Under the pieces are notes generated by a model. That model saw only the letters and a list, made by a program, of their open reading frames with translations. It made no database searches and was not told where the DNA came from. Position numbers and translations under genes: made by a program. This document shows positions 8,244-17,307 of a stretch of DNA of 64,000 nucleotides, piece by piece (the first letter of the stretch is position 1; the number at the start of each line of letters is the position of its first letter). This DNA is from JBKQVT01 sp963804825 (GTDB lineage Bacteria > Planctomycetota > Planctomycetia > Pirellulales > Thermoguttaceae), in NCBI GenBank assembly GCA_963804825.1, contig CAWDRV010000005.1, forward strand, positions 62,001 to 126,000, read 5' to 3'.

Positions 8244-9937
8244 GTGGCAAAACAGATGGTCTTTGAAGACGAGGCGCGGCAGCCGCTGGCCGCAGGCGTG
8301 AGCAAGTTGGCCCGGGCCGTGATCAGTACGTTGGGGCCCCGCGGCCGCAATGCCGTCCTGGACAAGGGCTGGGGCGCGCCGAAGGTCACCAAGGACGGCG
8401 TGACCGTGGCCGAGGAAATCAGCCTCGATGATCCCTACGAAAACCTCGGGGCCCAGTTGGTCAAGGAGGCCGCCTCTAAAACCAGCAAGGTCGCCGGCGA
8501 CGGAACCACGACGGCCACCGTCCTGGCCGAGGGAATCTATCGCGAGGGACTGAAAATGGTCGCCGCCGGGGCTGACCCCATGTCGCTGGCCCGCGGAATT
8601 CAAAAAGCCACCGCCGCCGTGGTCAAGGCCGTCGAGAAGATGGCCACCCCGGTCAACGAAAAGAACAAGAAGGAAATCGCCCAAATCGCCACCATCGCCG
8701 GCAATAACGATCCGAACATCGGCGCCGTCCTTTCCGACGCCTTCCTCAAAGTCGGCAAGGACGGCGTCATCACGATCGAGGAGGGCAAGCAGGCCGAGAC
8801 GACCGTCGAAGTCGTCGAGGGCATGCAATTCGACCGCGGCTATCTCTCCCCTCACTTCATCACCGATCAGGAGGATCTTTCGGTCGAGTTGGAGAATTGC
8901 CTGGTCCTCATCCACGAGGACAAGATCTCCAACGCCCGGAACCTCGTGCCGCTGTTGGAAGCGGTGAGCAAGGCGAACAAGCCGCTCTTGATCATCGCCG
9001 AGGACGTCGAGGGCGAGGCCCTGGCGACCCTGGTGGTCAACAAGATGCGGGGCATTCTCAGCGCCTGCGCGGTGAAGGCCCCCGGCTACGGCGACCGCCG
9101 CAAGGCCATGCTCGGCGACATCGCCATCTTGACCGGCGCCCAGGGTATTTTCAAGGACCTGGGCGTTTCGCTCGACTCGGTGAAACTGTCGGACCTTGGC
9201 TCTGCCGGCAAAGTGCTGGTCACCGCCGAGAACACCACTCTGGTCAACGGCGGCGGCGACAAGAAGTCGATTGCCGGCCGCATCGATCAGATCCGCAGCG
9301 AGATCGAGACCACCACCAGCGACTACGATCGCGAGAAGCTGCAAGAGCGCCTGGCGAAGCTGGCCGGCGGCGTGGCCCAGATCCATTGCGGCGCCGCGAC
9401 CGAAACGGAAATGAAGGAACGCAAGTTCCTCCTGGAGGATGCCCAGCACGCGACGAAGGCCGCCTTGGAAGAGGGCATCGTCCCCGGCGGCGGCGTCGCG
9501 CTGCTGCGAAGCGAAAAGGCGGTCGATCAGCTCCAACTCGAAGGCGACGAACTCCTGGCGCGAAAATCGTCCGCAACGTGCTCGACCGGCCGTTGCGGTC
9601 CATTGCGGAAAACGCCGGCCAGGACGGCGCCGTCGTCGTCAATCGCGTCCGCCAAATGAAAGGCCGGGCCGACGGCTACGATGCCGATAAGGACGAATAT
9701 TGCGACCTGGTCGAGGCCGGCATTATCGACCCCGCCAAGGTCGTTCGCACCGCCTTGCAGAACGCCGCCAGCGTGGCGGTGCTGCTGTTGACCACCTCGT
9801 GTCTGATCGTCGACATTCCGAAGGAAAAGGACGATCATCCGCCCCACGGCGGCATGGGCGGCGGCATGGGTGGAATGGGCGGCATGGGCGGAGGCATGGG
9901 TGGAATGGGTGGGATGGGTGGCATGGGAGATTTCTAG
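8244..9937 (+). CDS. groEL: Chaperonin GroEL, paralogue 1 with GGM tail (one frame break)
   Basis: The start is GTG 8244, 9 nt after GAGGAGG; upstream in-frame ATGs lack a ribosome-binding site and lie at or before the expected transcription start. The protein has the ATP-site loop GDGTTTATVLA, DYDREKLQERLAKLAGGVA and PGGGVALLR, and ends in a Gly/Met-rich GGMGG tail typical of folding-active GroEL. Near 9557 one G appears to be missing in CTGGCG: restoring it turns ELLARKSS into ELLGAKIVRNVLDRP, which continues in the next frame to the stop at 9937. Restored length is about 564 residues. It heads the groEL1-groES-groEL2 cluster and has its own sigma54-like promoter. Confidence 0.93.
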
Positions 9938-9950
9938 GTGCTATTTTTCT

Positions 9951-10110
9951 CCCTCTCCCTCCGGGAGAGGGCCGGGGTGAGGGCCAAGTACAGAGAACGG
10001 AAAGCCTGGATGTAAACGATCTCGCGAGTCCCCTCACCCTAACCCTCTCCCGGAGGGAGAGGGGACTTGATCTGACTTATCCCCGCCCTCTCCCGGAGGG
10101 AGAGGGGACT
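9951..10110. repeat. Three REP-like palindromes between groEL1 and groES
   Basis: Copies at 9951-9983, 10031-10064 and 10085-10110 share the core CTCTCCCKCCGGGAGRGGG with a TTAGGGTGAGGG-like tail in either orientation. They fill most of the 230-bp gap. They can form strong hairpins and may uncouple groEL1 from groES, or protect mRNA ends. Confidence 0.75.
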
Positions 10111-10167
10111 TGACCTGACTGCATTCGACTACATTCAAGGACCACGTGAAATAAAGGGAACGAGACA

Positions 10168-10470
10168 ATGAAAAAGGACATCAATTTGCGGCCGTTGGAT
10201 GATCGCGTCGTGGTGGAACCGATGGAAGCGGAAGAAATGACTGCCGGCGGCATCGTCTTGCCCGACACGGCCAAGGAAAAACCACAACGCGGAAGCGTGC
10301 TGGCCATTGGACCCGGCAAGCTCTTGGACAGCGGCGAGCGCGGGAAGCTCTCGGTTGCCGTCGGCGACGAGGTCATCTACGGCAAGTATGCCGGCTCGGA
10401 CATCGAGATCGACGGCCGCGACATCAAGATCCTTCGTGAAACGGACATCTTGGCCAAGGTCGTCAAGTGA
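10168..10470 (+). CDS. groES: Co-chaperonin GroES
   Basis: A 100-residue protein of the usual GroES length. It begins with the family pattern NLRPLDDRVVVEP, has the mobile loop EEMTAGGIVLPDTAKEKPQ that contacts GroEL, then GDEVIYGKYAGSDIEIDG and ILRETDILA. It forms the heptameric lid of the GroEL cage in the cytoplasm. It lies between two groEL genes, 69 bp before groEL2, with which it probably shares a transcript. A weak Shine-Dalgarno (AGGGAACGAG) precedes ATG 10168. Confidence 0.97.
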   Translation: MKKDINLRPLDDRVVVEPMEAEEMTAGGIVLPDTAKEKPQRGSVLAIGPGKLLDSGERGKLSVAVGDEVIYGKYAGSDIEIDGRDIKILRETDILAKVVK

Positions 10471-10539
10471 CCCGTGGCTTGCGGGCCGAATCGCCGACGC
10501 GGAAACAGTTTCGAACCACCAACATGAGGACTCGCCATC

Positions 10540-12156
<1,617 letters not shown>

Positions 12157-12211
12157 AAGCAGGAAGGTGGAACAGACGCATGATCCAGGTGGCCAGCGTT
12201 TGCCGACACTT

Positions 12212-12245
12212 CCCTCACCCCAACCCTCTCCCGGAGGGAGAGGGA
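12212..12245. repeat. REP-like palindrome just upstream of dnaJ
   Basis: CCTCACCCCAACCCTCTCCC followed by GGAGGGAGAGGGA: same family as the copies around groES. It ends 14 bp before the dnaJ ATG, so its purine-rich GGGAGAGGGAGA end is the only candidate ribosome-binding site for that gene. Confidence 0.7.
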
Positions 12246-12258
12246 GACTCCTTCGCCC

Positions 12259-13398
12259 ATGGCGACGATGGCCAAGAAACGCGACTATTATGAGGTGCTC
12301 GGAGTCGATCGCACCGCGAGCAACGGGCAGATTTCCGAGGCCTACCGCAAGCTGGCCTTGAAGTATCACCCGGACCGGAATCCGGGCGAAGAGGAGGTTG
12401 TCGTCAAGTTCAAGGAAGCGGCCGAGGCCTTCGAGGTCCTGAGCCATCCGGACAAGCGGGCGGCCTACGATCGCTATGGCCATGCCGGCCTGGAGGGCGG
12501 CGGCGCGCCGCGGTTCCACGACGTCAGCGACATCTTCGCCGCGTTCGGCGACATCCTCGGCGAAGGGTTTTTCGGCGATTTTTTCGGCCGGCGCAGCGGC
12601 CGTTCGCGGCGTGCCCGCCGTGGCGCCGACATCCAGTGCAACGTCGCGATGGACCTGCTGGAAGCCGCCCGCGGCACGGCCAAGATCGTCCAGTTCGAGC
12701 GGCACCAGAAGTGCGAAGCCTGCGGCGGCTCGGGCGCCAAGCCGGGGACCCAACCCGAGGCGTGCTCCTATTGCGGCGGCCACGGCGCGGTCGTGCAGTC
12801 CGCCGGCATCTTCTCGATGCAGACCACGTGCCCCTCGTGTCACGGCAGCGGGAAGGTGATTCGGCAGCGATGTCCCGAGTGTCGCGGCGTCGGCTACGTG
12901 CCGCGGCGCGTGACCCGCAAGGTCGATATCCCCCCCGGCGTCGACAACGGCACGCAACTGCGGCTTGCGGGCGAGGGCGAGCCGAGTCCGGAGGGCGGGC
13001 CGCCGGGCGATTGCTACTGCCTCCTGCACGTGGCGGAGCACGCCCTGTTTCACCGCGAAGGACGCCACCTGATCTGCCAGGTGCCCATCACCTATGCGCA
13101 AGCCGCGCTGGGCACGGCCGTCGAGGTGCCCACGCTGGACGGCTGCGAGGAGCTGACCATTCCGGCCGGCTCGCAACCCGGCGACGTGATCACGCTTCGT
13201 GGCCGTGGGATGCCCGATCCACGCCATCGCGGCCGCGGCGACCTCATGGTGCAACTGGTCATCGAAGTGCCGAAGAAACTGACCCAGCGGCACGAGGAGG
13301 TCCTGCGGGAGCTGGCCGAAATCGAGAATACCCACGTCACGCCCAAGCGGAAGAGTTTCATCGAAAAGATCAAAGAATATTTTCACCCGGAACCGTAG
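12259..13398 (+). CDS. dnaJ: Chaperone DnaJ
   Basis: A 379-residue type I J-protein. The J domain has KYHPDRNPG with the HPD tripeptide that stimulates DnaK; a short G/F linker follows (DILGEGFFGDFFG). The zinc domain has four repeats (CEACGGSG, CSYCGGHG, CPSCHGSG, CPECRGVG) and is followed by substrate-binding C-terminal domains. ATG 12259 or the third codon's ATG at 12268 (MAKKRDYYEVLG) are both possible; the second gives the more usual N-terminus. It is followed 26 bp later by grpE; dnaK is not in the window. Confidence 0.96.
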   Translation: MATMAKKRDYYEVLGVDRTASNGQISEAYRKLALKYHPDRNPGEEEVVVKFKEAAEAFEVLSHPDKRAAYDRYGHAGLEGGGAPRFHDVSDIFAAFGDILGEGFFGDFFGRRSGRSRRARRGADIQCNVAMDLLEAARGTAKIVQFERHQKCEACGGSGAKPGTQPEACSYCGGHGAVVQSAGIFSMQTTCPSCHGSGKVIRQRCPECRGVGYVPRRVTRKVDIPPGVDNGTQLRLAGEGEPSPEGGPPGDCYCLLHVAEHALFHREGRHLICQVPITYAQAALGTAVEVPTLDGCEELTIPAGSQPGDVITLRGRGMPDPRHRGRGDLMVQLVIEVPKKLTQRHEEVLRELAEIENTHVTPKRKSFIEKIKEYFHPEP

Positions 13399-13424
13399 CA
13401 CCGTGGCACGCGGGAGAATCGCAG

Positions 13425-14022
13425 ATGGCAAAACACAAATCCCACCATGACGATCAGCCCGGCCCGTCGAAATCCGATCGCGCCGAGCCGGACCGGCAGT
13501 CTGCCCCTGCCCTCGACGAGACCGAGGCGGCGGCGGATCAGGCCAACCTGCTCGAACAATTGCGCACCGACCTGGAAGGGGCGAAAGACCGGGTGCTGCG
13601 CAGCCAGGCGGAGTTGGAGAACTACCGCAAGCGGGCCGCCCGCGAAATCGAGGACCATCGCCGCTATGCGAATCTGCCGCTCTTGAGCGACCTGCTGCCG
13701 GTGTTGGACAACATCCAGCGGGCCGTCGACGCCGCCGACAAGACGCACGACGCGGCCAGCCTCTTGGAAGGGATCAAGATGGTGTTGCAGCAGTTCGACG
13801 GCGTGCTCCAACGACACCATTGCGTGCGGATCGAGGCGCTGCCATGCGCCGTTCAATCCGCACCTGCACGAGGCGATCTCACAGCAGCCGAGCGACGAGT
13901 TTCCGCCCAACACGGTGCTGCTGGTGGTCCAGCCCGGTTTTCAACTGTTCGACCGCGTCGTGCGGCCGAGCCAGGTGATCGTCTCGACAACCACGTCCCC
14001 TCTCCCTCCGGGAGAGGGTTAG
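13425..14022 (+). CDS. grpE: Nucleotide exchange factor GrpE (one frame break)
   Basis: ATG 13425 opens a protein with an acidic/polar N-terminus, the long GrpE coiled coil (RVLRSQAELENYRKRAARE) and LPVLDNIQRAVDAA. After HHCVRIEAL a single-base surplus near 13845 shifts the frame; in the next frame the expected PFNPHLHEAI, then QPGFQLFDRVVRPSQVIVS completes the beta domain. The last residues and the stop (14020-14022) are encoded inside a REP-like palindrome (13997-14030). GrpE releases ADP from DnaK and completes the DnaJ-GrpE pair here. Confidence 0.9.
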
Positions 14023-14030
14023 GGTGAGGG
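13997..14030. repeat. REP-like palindrome supplying the grpE stop codon
   Basis: Another CTCTCCCTCCGGGAGAGGG copy with the TTAGGGTGAGGG tail. The grpE frame reads into it (TSPLPPGEG) and terminates at the TAG it contains, so the element doubles as coding 3' end and, probably, as a hairpin 3' of the mRNA. Confidence 0.7.
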
Positions 14031-14051
14031 GGGGACTGTCCCCTTGGAAAA

Positions 14052-14103
14052 TCCGCTTGCGAGACCGCAAACGAATAACGGGGTTTCCGGCAAGAACCTA
14101 TTG
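14052..14103. repeat. Dispersed palindromic repeat (CGCTTGCGRRACCGCAARCG type)
   Basis: CGCTTGCGAGACCGCAAACG followed by ARTAACGGGGTTTCCGGCAAGAA. It recurs with about 84 percent identity over 50 bp at 30551-30602 and, inverted, at about 25331-25378. The element fills most of the short grpE-FmdB gap. Confidence 0.6.
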
Positions 14104-14132
14104 GAAGCCTAGCTCAACCAGCCAGGATCATC

Positions 14133-14447
14133 ATGCCCACCTACGATTACGTTTGCGATGCCTGCCGGCACCAGTTCGAGCATTTTCAGTCGATGAGCGG
14201 GCCGGTGAAGCGGAAGTGTCCTAAGTGCGGCAAGTTGAAGCTGCGGCGGCTGATCGGTCCCGGGGCGGCGATCGTCTTCAAGGGATCGGGCTTCTATCAG
14301 ACCGACTATCGCAGCGAGGCGTATAAGAAGGCCGCCGCGGCCGACAAGCCTGCTGCCGCCGCCGGATCGGACGGCGCCGGCACGGAGAAGGGCAAGGACA
14401 CGAGCAAGGAGAAAAGCGCCGGCGACAAGGGCAAAAAGAAAGACTAA
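14133..14447 (+). CDS. FmdB-family zinc-ribbon protein
   Basis: A 104-residue protein beginning MPTYDYVCDACRHQFEHFQS and carrying CDAC and CPKCG knuckles (about residues 8-32), the standard FmdB regulatory-protein zinc ribbon. GAAIVFKGSGFYQTDY is the conserved second half of the domain. The C-terminal 45 residues are low-complexity Ala/Lys/Gly. AGGAT precedes the ATG by 5 nt. The gene is followed without a gap by yacG. The biochemical role of the family is unknown; the original link to formamidase expression is weak. Confidence 0.88.
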   Translation: MPTYDYVCDACRHQFEHFQSMSGPVKRKCPKCGKLKLRRLIGPGAAIVFKGSGFYQTDYRSEAYKKAAAADKPAAAAGSDGAGTEKGKDTSKEKSAGDKGKKKD

Positions 14448-14633
14448 ATGGCGTCCATTCGGTGTCCCACCTGCGGCAAGCAGTTCGATCCGGAGCAAAG
14501 CCCGGCGATGCCGTTTTGCAGCGAGCGTTGCCGGCTGCTCGACCTGGGCCGTTGGCTGGGCGAGCAGTACGGCGTTCCCTGCGAGCCGGAGGAAATGCCC
14601 GAAGAGATCAGCGACGAGCCGCCGGCCGCTTGA
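14448..14633 (+). CDS. yacG: DNA gyrase inhibitor YacG-type zinc protein
   Basis: A 61-residue protein with CPTCGKQF and FCSERCRLLDLGRWLGE: the four zinc cysteines and the LDLG.W motif that define YacG. The family binds the GyrB C-terminal domain and inhibits gyrase in E. coli. Its ATG immediately follows the TAA of the FmdB-like gene, so the two are co-translated. The acidic C-terminus (EEMPEEISDEPP) is usual. It overlaps the convergent downstream gene by 26 bp. Confidence 0.93.
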   Translation: MASIRCPTCGKQFDPEQSPAMPFCSERCRLLDLGRWLGEQYGVPCEPEEMPEEISDEPPAA

Positions 14634-14925
14634 ACCAGCCCACCAATTGGGCCAGGCAGAACAGCATCAGAAGCGAGGTGTTGACCTCTAGCCGCGTTAT
14701 CCGATCCTGAATGAACACACTGAGACAGAATACCAAGACCAGCACGATCACCGCCATGATCCCGAATTCCCGCCAGGGATTACGGTGATACGTTCTCTCG
14801 CGGGTTGCCGCGGCGCAGTGCGGGCATACCAAGCCGTTTCTCGGGACCGGGCGGCCGCAGCCCAGGCACGCGGTCGTTCCCGGCGCAACGGCGGGCGGTT
14901 CGACGTTCTGGCTGTCGTTCGACAC
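14608..14925 (-). CDS. Zinc-ribbon membrane protein, unknown function
   Basis: The GTG at 14925 has GGGAGA 6 nt upstream and gives 105 residues: a polar N-terminus, a zinc ribbon (CLGCGRPVPRNGLVCPHC), then two hydrophobic segments (FGIMAVIVLVLVFCLSVFI and TSLLMLFCLAQLVGWF). It would be a small inner-membrane protein with a cytoplasmic metal site. Upstream in-frame starts add low-complexity residues and lack a ribosome-binding site. I do not recognise a named family. Confidence 0.7.
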   Translation of the reverse strand: MSNDSQNVEPPAVAPGTTACLGCGRPVPRNGLVCPHCAAATRERTYHRNPWREFGIMAVIVLVLVFCLSVFIQDRITRLEVNTSLLMLFCLAQLVGWFKRPAARR

Positions 14926-15250
14926 GGCTGATCTCCCGATGGATCTCGGTGGCTGCTCCACGGCGGGTAAAAGAACCGCCTGGAGAATGTCAATTACTGT
15001 AATGGACTTTATGCCAAACAGCAAGGGTGCAAAGGAAACCGGAGAGGGAAGGGACCAGCGAAAACCCGTACGGCATGGGGGGTAAACTGCCGAATTCCCG
15101 CCCCTGCACAAGACCATGTGAAGTCTCCGCAGACCAAGGTTTGTGCCAACCTTTCCCAGCTTGCATGGACTGCCCGAGTTCGTATAATGGCGGCATTCGA
15201 CTCCCGTTAACTATCGTTCATGACCGTGGTTTTTTCGGAGGGATTCTGCC
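14926..15250. other. Intergenic gap between divergent genes
   Basis: A 325-bp region between the minus-strand zinc-ribbon gene and the plus-strand membrane protein at 15251. It must hold both promoters; no convincing hexamers, RNA gene or coding frame were found. Confidence 0.5.
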
Positions 15251-16519
15251 ATGTTGGAAACTGACGAGGGCACGGTGCGAAAAGTGGCCTGGCCGGAAAT
15301 CTTCCCTTGGCTGGGGATCGTCCGGGTTTTCCGCCTGGCCATCAGCCTGCGGGTGCTGGTTCTGGGGGCGATGGGAATTATGCTGACCCTGCTGGGGTGG
15401 TGGGGCCTCGCCAAGGTGTTCTCCCGCAGCGAGCCCACCGGAACGTACTATCAAGAGGTCAGCGGCGACCTCTCGTGGATCAAGACCGGCGAAGACGTGC
15501 AGTCGAAATTCCCCTTCGTGACGAAATCCGTCTTACCGGAGGCCGCGGCCGGCCTCAAGGCGGGCCCGATGCTCGGCACCTGGAAGCAACTGAGCCGGCC
15601 GGTGTGGATGATCTTCCGCGACCGCTCGAAGTGGGGCGTGACGCCGCTGGCCTACTTGGTGTTGTCCGCCTTGTGGGCGATGGCGGTTTGGGCGCTCTTG
15701 GGTGGCGCCATCAGCCGCATCGCCGCGGTCCAATTGGCGGCCGACGAGCGGATCGGCTTCGGGCCTGCCCTGCGATTCGCCGCCTCGAAATGGCTCTCGT
15801 ATCTTGCCACGCCCCTGTTGCCGCTGCTCGGCGTCGCGCTGGTCGCCATTCCCGTGGCCGCGCTGGGACTGCTCTTGCGGATCGACGTGGGGGTCTTGCT
15901 GGCCGCCTTGGTCTGGCCGCTGGCGCTGCTGGCCGGCCTGATCATGGCCTTGCTGTTGCTGGGCCTGGGCTTCGGCTGGCCGCTGATGTGGGCGACCATC
16001 AGCACCGAAGGCACGGACAGCTTCGATGCCCTGAGCCGCTCCTATGCCTACGTCTTTCAGCGGCCGTTGCGATACTTGTGGTATGTCCTCGTTGCGGCCT
16101 TGCTCGGCTGGCTCGGCTGGCTGCTGGTCGAGACGTTCGCCGCCGCGGTGATCTCGCTCAGCTATTGGGCCGCCGGTTGGGGAGCCGGCCATCGGATCGA
16201 CCAGGTTCAATACGGTGCGTCCGAGATGGGGCGAATTTTCAACGCCGGCGGCGCCATCCTCCATTTCTGGGTCTTGTGCGTCAGGGCGCTCGCGGCCGGC
16301 TACTTCTACGGTTACTTCTGGACCGCCTCTACGGCCATCTACCTGCTCCTGCGGCGCGATGTCGATGCCACGGAAACCGACGAGGTCTTCCTGGACGCCG
16401 ACAAGAGTGAGCCGGAACGCGGCCTGCCCCCCTTGGGCACGGATCAAGCGGGGGCCCCCGTGGCGGGCGATTCGTCGGCGAAAACCAAGGACGACCCCTC
16501 CGCGGACGAAGGGGAATAG
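15251..16519 (+). CDS. Polytopic membrane protein, unknown function
   Basis: A 422-residue protein with GGAGGG 8 nt before the ATG. Hydrophobic stretches predict roughly six membrane segments: VLVLGAMGIMLTLLGWWGL, PLAYLVLSALWAMAVWALLGG, the pair across 190-250, YLWYVLVAALLGWLGWLLVE and the region around FWVLCVRALAAGYFYGYF. The C-terminus is acidic and disordered (SEPERGLPP, SADEGE). I recognise it only as a planctomycete-type hypothetical protein; the overall pattern resembles integral membrane proteins with a DUF-like glycerophosphodiester phosphodiesterase membrane region, but no catalytic motif is visible. Confidence 0.8.
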   Translation: MLETDEGTVRKVAWPEIFPWLGIVRVFRLAISLRVLVLGAMGIMLTLLGWWGLAKVFSRSEPTGTYYQEVSGDLSWIKTGEDVQSKFPFVTKSVLPEAAAGLKAGPMLGTWKQLSRPVWMIFRDRSKWGVTPLAYLVLSALWAMAVWALLGGAISRIAAVQLAADERIGFGPALRFAASKWLSYLATPLLPLLGVALVAIPVAALGLLLRIDVGVLLAALVWPLALLAGLIMALLLLGLGFGWPLMWATISTEGTDSFDALSRSYAYVFQRPLRYLWYVLVAALLGWLGWLLVETFAAAVISLSYWAAGWGAGHRIDQVQYGASEMGRIFNAGGAILHFWVLCVRALAAGYFYGYFWTASTAIYLLLRRDVDATETDEVFLDADKSEPERGLPPLGTDQAGAPVAGDSSAKTKDDPSADEGE

Positions 16520-16551
16520 AGGAAGGCGGAGGGCGGAGGGCGGAAGGATGA

Positions 16552-16632
16552 AGGGAGCCGGAGGCGTTAGCCTCCGGATCGGAGGGCGGAAGGATGAAGG
16601 GAGCCGGAGGCGTTAGCCTCCGGATCGGAGGG
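16552..16632. repeat. Tandem pair of GGAGGCGTTAGCCTCC palindromes
   Basis: Two copies of AGGGAGCCGGAGGCGTTAGC-CTCCGGATCGG in direct tandem with a 46-bp period. Further copies lie at about 19433-19461 and, inverted, inside a coding region at 54879-54906. The 16520-16706 gap downstream of the membrane protein otherwise holds only GGCGGAGGGCGGA purine-rich spacer. Confidence 0.8.
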
Positions 16633-16706
16633 CATAAGGCGGAAGGGCGAAATCGCAAGCGGACAGCCACCCGACGCTAATCCCTAAATTCCCAAATCCC
16701 TTCCCC

Positions 16707-17054
16707 TCACACGGCCCCGGGCCCCCGCGCGCCGTCGTCGATCTGAATCGCCTCCAACGCGGTAAGAATGAAAATCTTGCCGTCGCCGATGGTCCCCTCG
16801 GGACCGGTGCGGGCGACGCTGATGATCGTGTTGACCGTCCGCTCCAGGAAGTCGTCGTTGACGACAATTTCCAAGGCGATCTTCCGCAACAGCGTCGTCG
16901 TATATTCGTGCCCCCGATACATCTCCGTCCGCCCGCGCTGCCGGCCGAACCCCTGGGCATCGCAGATCGTCAATCGCGTCACCTCGATCTTCTCCAGCGC
17001 CTCGCGGACGGCATTCAACTTCGTCGGCTGGATAATGGCGATCACCAGTTTCAC
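16707..17054 (-). CDS. glnB: Nitrogen regulatory protein P-II
   Basis: GTG 17054, with GGGGAG 7 nt upstream, gives 115 residues. It opens VKLVIAIIQPTKLNAVREAL, has the T-loop GFGRQRGRTEMYRGHEY (the uridylylatable Tyr position is in YRGHEY) and the ATP/2-oxoglutarate-binding B loop GTIGDGKIFIL. P-II trimers sense nitrogen and carbon status. No amtB or glnA is adjacent, so this is a stand-alone signalling copy. A TTG at 17072 is possible but lacks a ribosome-binding site. Confidence 0.93.
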   Translation of the reverse strand: MKLVIAIIQPTKLNAVREALEKIEVTRLTICDAQGFGRQRGRTEMYRGHEYTTTLLRKIALEIVVNDDFLERTVNTIISVARTGPEGTIGDGKIFILTALEAIQIDDGARGPGAV

Positions 17055-17307
17055 GCGGTTCTCCCCATGCAAAAGGACGGCGCCTGAGCTTCAAGATACC
17101 CGCCACAGGGGCCGAAGCAAAGACCAGCACTACTTCAGGGGGACAGGGGCCGAAGTGGCGACTGGTGAGAAGTTTGCGGGCGTTATTCTTCCCGCATCTC
17201 CCAGGATGCCCACATTCCCAAGGCCCAATCTCGGTTGGCCGATGTTCGCAGGCCGACTATAATTGCATCTGGTCATTGTAGCCCCCTGCCAAAGGATTCT
17301 GACAATC

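Noticed and set aside
15027..15386. Possible 119-codon plus-strand gene
   Set aside because: No ribosome-binding site, Cys/Trp-rich random composition, and it overlaps the well-supported membrane protein at 15251.
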